Shown: positions 12,081-23,999 of the stretch, one piece after another
How the letters are laid out: the number at the start of each line of letters is the position of its first letter
Position numbering within the stretch: the stretch's first letter is position 1
Assembly (NCBI GenBank): GCA_013146195.2
Contig: CM028378.1
Coordinates: 78,025,254-78,089,253 of the forward strand
Reading direction: 5' to 3'
Length of the DNA: 64,000 nucleotides
DNA from: Codonopsis lanceolata
Lineage: Eukaryota > Streptophyta > Magnoliopsida > Asterales > Campanulaceae
Program-made: the position numbers and the translations under genes
Notes under the pieces: model-generated
The model's database searches: none
What the model was told of the DNA's origin: nothing
Seen by the model: the letters and a program-made list of their open reading frames with translations, nothing else

Positions 12081-13715
12081 TGCAAGTCCAGTTAGCAATG
12101 AAATAAGGTTAGAGGGGGTGAATAGCCTTTTAAAAACTTTGAGGGTTGTTTTGAAAACCTTTAAAATTTGCAGGGAAAAAGATAAGTTTTCAGCAACTCA
12201 TTTAAAATCTAACTTACAGCGGAAAAGATAAGTTTTCAGTAGCTGATGTAAAATCAGCAGATAGTAGCTGCTGAACTTAAAACAGTTTGGTTTAGTTTTC
12301 TTTTGATCACTTAATTATAGGGACTGAATTGAAGTATAATATATAAGATCAACTATATAAATAATTTAGGAATGTAACTGTTAAACACTTAAGTGTATGA
12401 ACAGTAAAAACAACATATATAAGAACAAAGTATTTAGAGTGATTCACAGTGTTAAAACTGCTACGTCCACTACCAAGATGGTCAAACTTAGATTTTGAAG
12501 TGCACTAAATATATTGACAGTCTAAGTGATTACTAACAGATCTGTGTACATCAAAAACCAGTGTTTGAGGAATATGATTGAGCAACAATCATACTCGTGC
12601 AACAATCAAGTATTCTTTTAAGATTAGGAAAAAGTAAGGAAGTATATAATGATTGTTTAAACAAGTAAAAGAAAAGAATAATATGTCAAAGAATATCTAG
12701 TAAGTGTTTAAGGACTGAAATGCATCAAGGAAAGAATTGTTTGAAGGGATAAGTTGAGTGTCCAGCCCTGGATATGAGAAATGTTTTCGTTCCATTTCTT
12801 CACTACTTCAATCATTGCATCAGCGTCTTTAAATAGAAGTCTTGAGTTTGGAGCCATTGGAGAGCAATGTTGAATTTTGTATCTCGTCAAAGAAAAGATG
12901 ATCAGATCTTTCAATTTAATGAACTAATATCTTTGAAGAGGTTAAGAAATAGAAGATATCACCTAGTATCAGGAGAGTAGATATCTCTAGCTTGATATAT
13001 TAAAGATGGTGGTTGGCTAGTTGATATATTAAATTGTAGAGCATTTAAGGTGATGACAAAAAGTATTCTATTGAACAGTATGGGAAAAAGGTAAGCTTAC
13101 TTTATAAAATAAAGAAACAAGAAAAGAGAAAACTCCCTTTAAGTTACACGTTCAAAGTTGATATTAAATTCAAGGCTTATGTCAATTTTTCCATTTTTAC
13201 TTTAAAGTAAAAGTCCTGACAGCAGCTTGCCACAACTGCAGTAACTGTGGCCACTACAATATCTTCAGCTACTATAGTAATTTTAGATGCTACAGTGATA
13301 TCAGCTTCCTGCTTCCAACTTTCAGTTTTCAACTTCCTGCTTTCATTTTTTAGCTTCCTGCTTCTTGCTTGCACTAGCTTCCTACTTCCAGGTATTGAAT
13401 AGTCCAAATAAAGTTGCTTTCTAGTGTGCTAACAAATAAGTTTATAGGCATCTATTAGTACTTAAGTAATGGGTACAAGCAAATCCAATATAAAAGGGAA
13501 TATACACGAAATGGTTTTAAATAATTAATCAGGTTAATATTCACAACACCTACACTACTACACTTGTACAAATTTACAAGATATAGTCATCCTTAAAAGC
13601 AATTGCTTAACCTTAACTATATTTGTCGGCAACACTTTTATATCAACGAAATAGGGTTGAAGATAAATCTTCCAAGTGCTTCTTCTCAAATCAATCATGT
13701 TTTTTTTCCTATTGA
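12081..13715 (-). mobile_element. Non-coding, possible LTR of a copia-type element
   Basis: No gene seen. The block sits between the PBS-like site at 12062 and the C-terminal end of a minus-strand copia pol relic, so it is positioned like an LTR or 3' UTR. At 13300-13395 it contains a small array of CTTCCTGCTT-type repeats, which gives an Arg/Lys/Glu/Ser-rich reading on the minus strand without meaning as a protein. Confidence 0.35.
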
Positions 13716-13719
13716 ACCT

Positions 13720-15770
13720 AGTCTGAAGGATCCCCAATCGCTAGGTTAGGTTTTCGTCAAGTTGACTCAGATTTGTATGGGCATTAGCCCCATTTCCCTA
13801 GATGTACAGTTTATTCTCTTTTTGGATAAACTTTATCCTTTGATCTTACGATATCAATAGATATTGTTCCGTTGGAGAGCAACCGCCGAACGGTGTTATG
13901 TCTACGACGTATGTGTCGAGACTTCTCGTTGTACACAAAATTTCCCTCCCAGTTGCTTGATTATTTTAATGTATATATATAGCTGGTACAAGCTTTGGCC
14001 ATAGAAGAATATCTTCTAAAACGTTTCTAAGCCATTCTGCTTCTTCTCTTGCTTTATCTGAAGCAATAAACACAGATTCCATAGTTGATCGAACTATACA
14101 GGGGTTTGCTTAGAAGATTTCAATGATATGACACCTCCACTAAAAGTACACACATAGCTACTAGTAGAATTAGATTCATCTGTATCAGATATTCAATTTG
14201 CATCACTATATTTTTCGATCACCGGGGGATAATTGGCATAGTACATGAATACTCTCTAGGTCATTTTATGTATCCTAATACTTTAAGTAATGCATTAGGC
14301 TTCTTGTGAAGAACTATATGGGGCTTAAATGGATTACTAGTCTCTTTAATACCATGAGTATTGAATCTATCAATCACTTTATCTATAAAGTGAGTTTGTG
14401 ATAATGTAATTCCGTTGGACGTTCTAGAGATTTTCATTTCCACATTACATTTGCTTCTCCTATATCCTTCATATCAAAATTATTGGTAAGCATTTTCTTT
14501 GTTTATTAATGACTTCCATTTCATTTCCAAATATGAGCATGTTATTTACATATAAACAAACAAATGCATACGTGTTTCCAAATTTCTTTGAATATATACA
14601 TTTTTATCACATTCATTTGTGACAAACCCATTCCTAATCATGACACTGTCAAATTTGTCAGGCCATTGTTTAGGAGCTTGCTTCAAATCATCTAAGGACT
14701 TAACAAGTTTACATACGTTATGTTCTTGTCATTTTACTTTCAAGCCTTCTGGTTGTTCCATCTATATTTCTTCATTCAAATCACCATTTAAAAATATAGT
14801 TTTCACATCCATTTGATGTATCTGCACATTGTACAAAGCTACAATGGCTGTTAAGATTCGAATAGAAATAATTCTGGTAACAGGAGAATATGTGTCAAAG
14901 AATTCAAATCCTTCTTTTTGACGATATCCTTTGGCAACAAGTCGAGCATTATATTTATCCACTGGGCCATCGGATTTTAATTTCTTTTTAAAAATCCACT
15001 TCCATTGTATTGGTTTAGAACCTTTTGGAAGATCAACCACTAGTCAAGTGTTGTTGCTTATAATGTATTCAATTTCGCTATTTACATCTTCTTTCCAGAA
15101 TGTAGATTCTGATCATGTCTTCTTTAAAAGATTGATGCTCATCTTCAATCATAAACGAAATTAAATATGGACCAAAACATTTAGCAGGTTTTGCTCTTTT
15201 GCTTCCTTTTGGTTCAACATCTACATTATTTTCAGAGGTATTGTCACATGGTCTTTTTGGAGTATTTTCATAAATATCTCTTTTCACAAGGAACACGTCC
15301 TCGAAAAATTTAGCATCATGAGATTCAATGATCGTGCTGACGTGAATATCATATATATCATATTTATGTACTAAGAATATGTAAGCATTGCATACCCAAT
15401 AAATAGGTAATCAACAGTTTTAGGTCCTAACTTTGACTGTTTAGGAGGTGGAACGGCAACATTGGCTTGGCAAGCCCACAATTTAAGGAAATTTGTAGGA
15501 AGGCTTTCTTCCTTTCCAAAATTCATAAGGCATGGAACAAGTTTTCTTGTGTGGAATTCTGTTCAAAACAAATTAGCAAACAAAACTGCTTCTCCCCACA
15601 AGTTTTGTGGTAATCTAGAACTTATAAGCATACAATTGACCATCTCTTTAATGTTCTGTTTTCCTTTCAGCAATGCCATTTTGCTACGAAGTATAGGTAT
15701 AGGGTGCAGTTTCTTGAGTTCGATAAAGTTGTACTTACTAAAGGGGGAATGTATGTTGGGAAGGGATATT
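13720..15770 (-). pseudogene. Ty1/copia pol relic (integrase C-term, RT, RNase H)
   Basis: Minus strand, several frames. From right to left I read an integrase end (EMVNCMLISS, LPQNLWGEA, and GPKTVDYLFIGYA at about 15440-15680). The N-terminal RT block follows at 14762-15040 (KWIFKKKLKSDG, NARLVAKGYRQ, FDTYSPVTR, HQMDVKTIFLNGDL), then a piece near the later RT at 14261-14443 (SNGITLSQTHFIDKVIDRF). Last comes the RNase H end at about 13790-13960 (YNEKSRHIRRRHNTVR, SNGTISIDIVRSK). The catalytic YVDD block of RT is missing between the second and third pieces. Order IN-RT-RH is diagnostic of copia. Stops and frameshifts throughout make it inactive. Confidence 0.88.
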
Positions 15771-15779
15771 TGCTTGATG

Positions 15780-17415
15780 GCCTATTTAAAAGTGAACAAG
15801 TAATCCAGTTTATGAATTAATAGAATTAAAATTAGTCCATTCAAAGATTCCAGTTTATGTATTACTGGGGTTTGGGTTTCGGTTGTGCAGTTTTCCTTAA
15901 AAGTATTGGTCTTTGGGAAAGTTCAGTATCTTGGCCTTTAATTTTTTTAAAAAATTTGAAAGTGAACCAAAGGTTCAACTTTGATAGGTCTGGTGATGCC
16001 TTTGTCCCTGCCACCAACACCATCAAACCAAGCTGTATGTCATTGTCGTGATCAGTATCACATTATGAATGGACCAAAAAGTAGGTCTAGTGTTGGTGTT
16101 CTCAGGCTTGACAACACTTAACCGACCGTGTCTTAAGTGTTAGTCTGAAGATCGTTATATTTTGTGCTCTTTAAATCTTCAATTAAGCCCTTTTGAATAA
16201 ACAAGCTGATGTATTTTTGGTAACCAGAAAGAGGTTCCCTCCATTGCCTTCAGACATTAGGAAAGGAAATGAAAGGAGAACTGGCAATTTTAGATTAGAT
16301 AATTTGTTTGTGGCCTGCTGTGATTTGATTTAGGAATAACAACAAACAACCTGTGGGTAGCAGTTGTTTTTTATGATTAGCATCAGATTTAAAGCAGATA
16401 AAGAGCAATATGATAAACAAAATTCCTTACATATTGCAAGCTCAATTTGTGAGAAATCTAGAAAGTGAAACTAGGAGGATGGTTAATGGTATATCACATT
16501 GTGCTTTGTGCATTCGCATGGCACAACTCAACTCAATGCAATCATCATTGTTCCAGCTTTTTCTTAATGTCTAGGATGTTTTTTCGTGTTTCTTAGAATG
16601 ACTAGATTGCTTAAAGGATTTGTTCAAATTTACATGCAAAAGATACAAATTTGTTTGTGTAAAAATGGGCGATTGAATAACTGTCCATCCATCCCTCGCA
16701 CATGTTCATACTAAATTGAGGTAGATTGAATACTTGTCCCATACCATTGAACACAAGCCGTCTTTGTAGACATGTAACCTTGAAGCAGTCTATGAGGTTA
16801 TATATATATGCTTGTATATACATTTGATAGAGGGAAAAACATCAAAACTGTGGAAGACAACTACAAACTGAACTTGACTAGAGCTTTTTATCTTTTAGAT
16901 ATGACAGTTTGGGAGTAAAAATTGATATGTGCATCAGATTGAACTTATTAATGCGGGCCATGAATGGCTGAAAGAAAAAACCTCTCATCTAGACTGTTAA
17001 GGGTGGAAAATGTGAATCAATGTAATAGGATTTGTTTAAGAGCCGTAAATCGCTTGGAGGGATCCCCATGTATCATCAATCTTCCATCCTAAGTTGCATA
17101 ATGCAGGCTACTGCCATAATGGGCTCTCTTCTAAAACCATTGATCGCGTGGAAGTTGAAGTGTGAACATAGTGGCTATTTATTGAAGATGTTACAGTGTA
17201 CTGCAGGGTCATATGTGAATTATCATATTTTGAATCAGATTGTGCGCGGTAATTGCAAGAAATATTGCAGCATTTGGCTTGTGGAAGGTTTCACTTGCTG
17301 GTGTATAACATAGTATATGTTTTAATTATTTTTTCTGACTTCAGTTAAAGAGTAGGAATGCAGTATTTTAGTACTGGCAAAGTTGTACTTCTGACATAGA
17401 TATTTTTTTTCTATC
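15780..17415. other. Non-coding, nothing assigned
   Basis: AT-rich sequence between a copia relic and a LINE insertion. No open frame resembles a known protein, and no LTR ends, TIRs or RNA genes were recognised. It could be old intron or intergenic host sequence. Confidence 0.5.
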
Positions 17416-17427
17416 AAGTAAAAGGTA
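17416..17427 (+). repeat. LINE target-site duplication, 3' side
   Basis: AAGTAAAAGGTA, identical to 19112-19123. It lies directly next to a T14 run, which is the poly(A) tail of the minus-strand insertion. Confidence 0.9.
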
Positions 17428-19111
17428 TTTTTTTTTTTTTTGACAAAAGAGAAAAAACCTAGTTAAAACAAAGAAAGAAATCTAATAATTACGATAAGGA
17501 CTTTTCGTACGACGCTTCGATCTTCTAAGACTTGGGGTGTCAAGATCAAGAGCTTCAAATTGCGCGTGATCGTTATCAGAATCTTCCTCTTCGATAGTTT
17601 GCAGAACGACAAATTTATTAGGGGAGACAATGTTCATAGGATGACAGGGCTGAGGAGGAGAATTGGTCTGCATAGAGGCTTGGGTATTTATACAAGGACT
17701 GAAAGGGAGGGAGTTGGGGCTCAGGTTGGAAGAAAGATTTTTATGGCTATGAGATGGAGATGTTTGAATTGGGGACCGGGTACTATCTGTGAGGTCAATT
17801 TGAACAGCATTCGATGAAGAAGGTTGAACTTGTGAAGGGCTACATGTTGTTTGGGCTGGGCTACGAAAGGGGCTGCTAGAGGGAACATCCATGGCCGACA
17901 CCTGATATGGTCGAGCCCTGAGGGGGAGCTTGAGCAGCATTATTTGGGATGTTCTCCACCTGAACAGAAGGCTCTTGATTAATTTGATCGTCCACCACAA
18001 CAGAAGATATGTTACCCGTGTCATCCAAATTTTGGCTTTCTCCAGGGGGATCAACCTGACGAGGATCAATTCTTGGTCCAACTTGAGGAGCGGCTAAAAC
18101 TTCTTCTTCATTTTTACTTTCTCCTTGAGGAACTTTTTGAGGGACAGATTGCATGGGAGGAGGAGGTTTAGGTTTCCACATAAAATTGTCGTTTGCCTTT
18201 TCAGCCCCAAGATTCACTTTTTCCGGAGCGGGTACATCAGAGTTTGCGGTTGCCTTACCTCTCCCAGTCTGGTTGAGATACACTTTGCATGAGTCCCCAT
18301 CGTGACCTTGTCTACGACAAAATGTGCAATACAATGGAAGACGCTCAGCCTCTATGGGCTGCCAAAATCCTGGTGATGAAGTGGAGCCGCTATCAATCCG
18401 CATTCGAGAAGGAATGACGGATGTAAGATTGACTCGATCACGGACCGCTACACTAGGTCTAGAAAGATTTGCCGTTGGAGAGTCAATTAGTAGAGGCTTA
18501 CCAATCATATTACCAATAAAGAAAGGGCATTTTTATTGAACAAAAAATGGGAAGATTTGGGAGGAGAACCACACGGCACGATGGGGCTTTCAACCGGGCG
18601 AAAATCGAGTCCACTTAAACACGCATAGGAAAGGCACCAACGAACCATTGGTCTTTGATCCAAAGACGCTGGAATTCATGATTCGCTTGGATTAAGGACG
18701 TGCTTTGGTCGAGAAGGCCTAGGGTAACCGCAGCCTTGAGATCAAATGTTTGAAATTTTTACGCATAATCTCCATCGATGGCGGCCATGGGAGAATTTTC
18801 CGGACGGCGTGAATGGAAGGGTTGAGAAAGAGCCGATATTATAGATGGGGTTAAGCGAAGGGCCGGCTCTCCCTTATATGTTGAGGGCGGAATAATCGGA
18901 ATAGGGTTGTGAGAAGATGAAGAAGGAGAGGAAGTAAGTATGTCAGCGAAGGACCTCTTAGAAGATGGAGAAACCAACGCCAAGGGAGGATCCTCGGCCG
19001 GTGGAGGAGCTACGGCCGAAGCCGCAGCCATGCAGGCGGCAACTTGGAAAAGAAACCCTAGAGAGAAAACCCTAGAGAGAAAATATTATGGAGCCCATTC
19101 TACAGCACGGT
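17428..19111 (-). mobile_element. ORF1-only L1-type LINE insertion
   Basis: A 1.68-kb insertion on the minus strand, bounded by the perfect 12-bp duplication AAGTAAAAGGTA. Read on the minus strand it has about 80 bp of leader, ORF1 starting at 19031, the ORF1 stop at 17482-17484, about 40 bp of 3' sequence ending CTTTTGTC, and an A14 tail (T14 at 17428-17441). No trace of the ORF2 endonuclease or reverse transcriptase exists. A flawless TSD plus poly(A) shows that the ORF2-less RNA was itself reverse-transcribed and inserted by target-primed reverse transcription, with the enzyme supplied in trans. Confidence 0.85.
17482..19031 (-). pseudogene. LINE ORF1 (DUF4283 / zinc-knuckle Gag-like protein)
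   Basis: ORF1 of a plant L1 LINE encodes a nucleic-acid chaperone that coats the element RNA. The minus-strand reading starts MAAASAVAPPPAEDPP at 19031. Remnants of the DUF4283-like domain follow (18540-18760, frameshifted), then MIGKPLLIDSPTANLSRPSV at about 18508. A C-x2-C-x4-H-x4-C knuckle (CTFCRRQGHDGDSC) lies at about 18290-18332, followed by a Pro/Ser-rich tail with VSPNKFVVLQTIEEED and a basic end SLRRSKRRTKSPYRNY. At least two frameshifts separate the three frames (19031-18759, 18508-17876, 18081-17482), so it is no longer intact. It is homologous block by block to ORF1 of the LINE at 24000-25600. Confidence 0.85.
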
Positions 19112-19123
19112 AAGTAAAAGGTA
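19112..19123 (+). repeat. LINE target-site duplication, 5' side
   Basis: AAGTAAAAGGTA, identical to 17416-17427, marking the 5' junction of the minus-strand ORF1-only LINE. Confidence 0.9.
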
Positions 19124-19307
19124 AAAAAAGATAAATGAAGTTAATTGTCACAAGTCTGTTAAAAATCTAATGATATTTTTTTTGTTTGATATTGTGTGGT
19201 ATGTCCTGGAATGAACTAACTCATTCTCTCACATTCTTTTCCAAGATGACCATATGTTAAATTAAAATGTCTTAAACCCTGAACTAGTGACTCAATCTGA
19301 GAGTAGA

Positions 19308-19310
<3 letters not shown>

Positions 19311-19367
<57 letters not shown>
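19311..19367. repeat. (AT)n microsatellite
   Basis: An uninterrupted run of alternating T and A of about 55 bp. No function inferred. Confidence 0.95.
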
Positions 19368-19368
<1 letters not shown>

Positions 19369-19689
19369 TTGTGTTCCATTCAGGGTACGTACATTTGCAG
19401 CATTGCTTGTCATGATTGGAGGAGATTTTCTTTAAACCTCGTGAATACGCCCTAAGTTTTCTTACTATGGAAACTGTGCTGATGCAACAGGAAGAATTGA
19501 ATTAAGAACCGAGCAATCTTATGATGATTAAACTCCCTTCTTCCCATAATTTATTTATTCTATTACATTTGATTAGAGTGATACTTTTGATTAGAAAGCT
19601 TATTACTTGTTTATATCATCTTTGTGGATATCCTTTGCATTTGTGTACAGTTTTGTTGCTTAACTTGTTATAAATTAGGGATACATGAT

Positions 19690-20352
19690 ACATTTTTGTC
19701 ATTGTAGATAAAGGAGAATCTTGAGAAAGTGTAACAAAATGATATGTTTTCCTGAGAACCCACAAGAAAAAACGAGGAAATTAATGGATGAGTTTGTGGA
19801 TGCTAAGTCAAAAAATAAGTAATTTATGTATATTTATTTTTGATACTTGATATTTTTTACGAGTTTACTTTGAGCGTTTAATTTTTATAATGGGTTTCTA
19901 TTGATAGATATATCTTTGATATCAATGCTCTTTATATTATTTAAAACTCAGGTCGAAAAGCTAGTTATAATATTACTTTTCAACATTTTATTAGGATTAT
20001 GTTGCTCGAAAGAAAAGTATAGGTTTCAATTCAACAGCTTGGGTTGTTGCATCTGGTGGTGTTGCAAAGAATCGTTTGTATGGCTTTGGTTCGTTGGTCA
20101 CTACATCAAAGATCTTGAGTAGCAGTAGCAGCGTAAGTAATTCCTCATATGGAACTGTGAATGAAGATTTTACACAAACCCAACAATTTGAAGATAAGCT
20201 TTGTGAAAAAGTTGAGCAAATGAGGGATGATACTCAAAAACAAATACAATCTAACAATGCTGTCGAAATGGAAAAAATCAGAGCTGATTTCAAGCTAATG
20301 CAAGAGAAAATTCGGTCACTTAGAGCCCAACATCCTCCACTAACGTCTATGT
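19690..20352 (+). pseudogene. CACTA transposase-associated protein fragment (Transposase_24-like)
   Basis: Two exon-like pieces on the plus strand. The first (about 19738-19820) reads MICFPENPQEKTRKLMDEF in a shifted frame. The second (about 19990-20352) reads YVARKEKYR, then NRLYGFGSLVTTSKILSSS. A charged coiled-coil stretch follows (EDKLCEKVEQMRDDTQKQ, EMEKIRADFKLMQEKIRSL), with a TAG stop at 20352. This is the C-terminal part of the Ptta/En-Spm type protein carried by plant CACTA elements. It is followed, in the right order, by subterminal repeats and a CACTA-like end at 20942. The N-terminal part is absent and frames are broken. Confidence 0.7.
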
Positions 20353-20519
20353 AGTTTGATAGTTAGACTACCATTTTTTGGTAACTTGGAGGCTCTCAAC
20401 ATCCGCCATACACTTCCATATAATTCGACATTTTGACAATGACTTTTGAATGAAATGTTTGAACTTGGTTGACTTTTATTGATTGATTTTAGATTTAATT
20501 TTTTTTTTTTTTGTAAAAT

Positions 20520-20942
20520 GTGAAATTTGAAATCAGGTACAATACAAAAATATAGATATCCATTATTTGTAAAACAAATATCCAGGATATAAATATTACA
20601 ACAGAATCTTTTGTTGCAATAATAATTTTTAAAAAAGTTTCAAATACGAACCATTAGCTGGAATAGATAAACATTGCAATGGAAAAGTATGTTGTAATAA
20701 TGCAACAAAAAAAATTAGTTGCTACTTGCAACGGGCGTCAAATGTCATTCGGAAGCACCTTTGCAACCGAGAATTTTAAAAATTGCAATGCTCGAGTTTA
20801 GTTGCAATATAATGCAACAAAATAAATACAATTACAAATGAATTTGCAACAAACTTTTTCTATTTCAATCTTCTAATTGTAACAGATTTTCATTTTTTTG
20901 CAATAGAATTTTTTATTTCAATTGCTCTGTTTTCTTGTAGTA
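20520..20942 (+). mobile_element. CACTA-like 3' end with subterminal TTGCAA repeats
   Basis: About 400 bp with many short copies of TTGCAA, TTGCAAC and ATTGCAA in both orientations, ending in TTTCTTGTAGTA. That is one base off the canonical CTTGTAGTG. Together with the upstream transposase piece this reads as the 3' half of a CACTA element; no 5' end was located. Confidence 0.55.
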
Positions 20943-21780
20943 AATTGCAATGCATCAATTTTGAATCACGATTCATCATTTGTGAATCGTGGTGCATCGT
21001 TTGGTCTGGGCTCGATCCCAATTGCCTTAGTTTTGTTGTTCACCATGAACTTGTTATTTCTTCTTATTGATGCAGAGTGAAAGTTCCATCCTTTCAGAGA
21101 CTTTGTCCCGATGCACAATTTTGGATAGGCGATTCACAATTTGGAATTAGAATAGAAAAGTGAATTCTGATTCACAATTTTGATTTGTAATGCACAAACT
21201 TGATTATACATGCAAAAAATTTCGATACACAATTTTGGATTTGCCATGCATAATTTGGAGTTAGAATACAAAACTAAATCTCGATGAACAATTTTAATTT
21301 TGCGATGCACAAACTGAAGTACATTGTAAAAAATCTCGATGCACAATTATGGACTGAGATTACAAAAGGAAATCCCGATGCACAATTTTGATTTTGTCAT
21401 GCACAAACTGGATGACCCATGTAGAAAATCCCAATATACAATTTTGGATTTAGAATGCACAACTTGGAATTAGAATACAAAATTAAATCCCGATGCACAA
21501 CTTTCATTTTGTGAAGCACAAATTTGACTACTCATGAAGAAAAATCTGATGCATAATTTTGGATTTGTAATGCTCAATTTGGAATTATAATACAAAAATA
21601 AATCACGTTACAAAATTTTTATTGTGCAATGCACAAACTGGATTACTCATGCACAAAATTCCGATGCACAATTTTAGATTTTCGATGCACAAACTAGATT
21701 CCCAATAAACAAATTGAATTTGTGATGCAAAAATTGGATTCGCAATGCATGAACTTGGAATTGCAATGCAACATGCGCCT
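20943..21780. repeat. Degenerate GATGCACAATTTTGGATTT repeat field
   Basis: About 800 bp built of imperfect, irregularly spaced repeats of two alternating phrases: GATGCACAATTTTGGATTTG and GCAATGCACAAACTGGATTACTCATG. More than ten recognisable copies occur, clearest at 21100-21740. There is no coding potential, and the open stretches seen here are by-products of the repeat. Confidence 0.7.
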
Positions 21781-22029
21781 AATCCAATTTCATTAAGAGT
21801 ATACTCGTCATTTTTTCCTAAAATTATCTTTTTGCCGATAAAATAAAATTATACAAGACTTTAGCTGTTGAAAATTAGATGGAGAAGACCAGTCCGGTTA
21901 CCACCCTATTATAAATAACGACGGATTAACAACTTTATCAAGGAAGCACATATAATTAATCTCGAGCATAAAAACTTACCGAAGTTTTCTTATCCATTTC
22001 GATTACCAAACGACCTGCATGTGTGTATC

Positions 22030-22375
22030 AATGTAAGTAGTAATAAATTCAACCTACGGAAAATTTGAAGACTGCCTATGGTAGAGGGAATTTGCCCTGA
22101 CAATTCATTTTCATTCAAGGATAACCAAGTCAAACCAAAAAGATTAGTTATTCCTATTGGAAACTTTCCATGAAAAAAGTTCTTGCCAAGAAACAGGAGT
22201 GAAAGTTGGGTAGAGAGATTGCCAATAGTTCTTTTTTTCCGTGTTCTCCACTTCCAAAATTATTGTAAGATAGAACTACATGTCAGAGATTCTTTAAATT
22301 TCCAAAATTGATTGCAATTTTCCGCTAAAACTGTTTTCTGCAACTTCAAGGACGTGTAGATCTGAACTGGTTTTA
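22030..22375 (-). pseudogene. LRR receptor-like kinase ectodomain fragment
   Basis: The minus strand reads a run of leucine-rich repeats: EVAENSFSGKIAINFGNLKN, then SYNNFGSGEH, then IGNLSTQLSLLFLGKNFF, then GITNLFGLTWLSLNENELSG and QIPSTIGSLQ. The LxxLxLxxNxLSGxIP pattern and the NNFGSGEH phrase are typical of plant LRR-XII (EFR/XA21-like) receptor kinases, where this part recognises ligands outside the cell. Only about 110 codons remain, with at least one stop and a short deletion after GSGEH, and there is no kinase domain nearby. It ends about 240 bp before a CACTA-type end, so it could be transposon-captured. Confidence 0.75.
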
Positions 22376-22519
22376 ATTTTTGTTTGTTGAGTTGTTTACA
22401 GGAAGATTTGTAGTCTTCTTTTGATACGTTGTAAGTACTACCATTTTGTAAACGCTTAGTAGTCTCTTTGACATTTATAAAAAAAAAATCGCCAAATTTC
22501 CATCACATATATTAATTTT

Positions 22520-22617
22520 CGTTGATTTTTAACGTATGTGAAAGTGTGAGCAATAGCCAACACTTTATGTTAAGTGTCAAGAAAAAAGTTTTGTTATAGT
22601 TCATTTTTCTTGTAGTG
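22520..22617 (+). mobile_element. CACTA-type terminus
   Basis: The sequence ends TTCATTTTTCTTGTAGTG at 22617, the reverse complement of a canonical CACTACAAG end. It is preceded by an inverted pair AACACTTTATGTTAAGTGTCAAG. The element would extend leftwards and include the LRR fragment; its other end was not found. Confidence 0.5.
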
Positions 22618-22619
22618 TA

Positions 22620-23760
22620 TATTTGAAATTAGGGGGTTTTGTGTTTAAAACAAATTAGTTTTAACTATTTGTTAGTCATCTCATTTACTTGTGTGTGATT
22701 TTCTGATTTAGGAAATTTATTTTCGACTTGTGTGTGATGATATTAATAATATTTTAATATAATAAATTACCGTTAATTATAGCCCCGTTAGTCATAAATT
22801 ACGCGTTTTCAACATATGAAAACACGTAAAGTATAATTGTAATTTCTAATTTTTTTATATAATAGTTAAAATTTCAGATGTTGCTTAATCTTATTTCTTG
22901 ATCCGCCACTTTATATAACCTCCCTTATTCAGCCATTTCATTCACTTCTAACATTCTGTGTCAAGCATTAAAGCATTCTAGTCCTCTCTCTCTCTCTCTC
23001 CCTCATTTTGTCCAAGAAGTCTCGAGTGTCAAGTGCTTCGCCGAAAATCTTGAGTTGTTTTGCTGCAATTTTGAGATTAAAAGTTGTCTCTTGGAGACGA
23101 TTATCGTAGACCGTGGGCATTGTATGTGGGGTAATTTTGTCTTACGAACAAACAATCAAACTCTTGCCTCGACTTTTACGCAATTTATTTAATGTAATTG
23201 ATTTGCGTATATTTTCCGTATTTGATTTTATTGCCATTTTTTCAGAAAATATTTTATCCAACACAATTATATTCTTCTAAGAGAATGGTTAACGAAGTTC
23301 TGTTAATGTTGTTGTATATAGGATTTAGTTGCAAATGGCTAAGAACAATAAACATTTTGAATGAGAACTTTCTACTGAACATAACACATGATGAATTTTT
23401 ATTTAAGAAAACAACGCAAAATCCACTAATTGAATAAATATATGTTACAAATTAGTGAATCATAATCCCATATTTATATTTGTTTTTTCTTTTTCAATTG
23501 AACTAATAAATTAAAATTATCCTTATCAACAGATTTTTAGTTTCCGTATCTTTGATTAGTTTGTTGCTTACTCTTATGAACCAATGAAATACATATGGCT
23601 TGATACATAATAAATTCTTCCTGATTTGTTAAAGACAGGTTGAAGTGGGGGTTGAAGCTAATTATCCCCTCGAGCCACCAGTCGTGCAAAGCCACACTTG
23701 TCCGAGGGCGCGGCTACTAGGTTCATCGGCCAGATTGCCCGGTGTACAATAGAGCAAACA
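22620..23760. other. Non-coding, promoter-like segment without a gene
   Basis: AT-rich. At 22909-22919 a TTTATATAA box lies about 70 bp upstream of a (CT)n run (22984-23002) and leader-like sequence, an arrangement seen in plant promoters and 5' UTRs. No coding sequence follows before the LINE at 23765. It may be an LTR or a relic of a host promoter. Confidence 0.3.
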
Positions 23761-23999
23761 CGGTGTGTTTTTTCCGTCTTTTCATGTTTTTCCACAGAGA
23801 ATAGAACTTGAGAGAGCTCTTCATCATCGAAAACTGCGGAAAGTCCATCTCGTAATTCGCATACTGGAGCTGCTGGGCAGTGAAATTGACTCTCTTCGTC
23901 ACCGGACGACTCCGGTATTGTTTTTCTTTTTTCAGGCTAAAAATACTATCTCTAGAATCCCTTATTTCCGATTTTTCCTAGGGTGCGCCGCATTGGACT

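Noticed and set aside
13177..13407. A small Arg/Lys/Ser-rich protein gene
   Set aside because: The open frame is produced by CTTCCTGCTT repeats and has no start context or homologous pattern.
19216..19413. Open frame with a poly-(Ile-Tyr) run
   Set aside because: It is the translation of an (AT)n microsatellite.
21134..21346. Short repetitive open frame
   Set aside because: Generated by the degenerate DNA repeat field, with no codon-level sign of selection.
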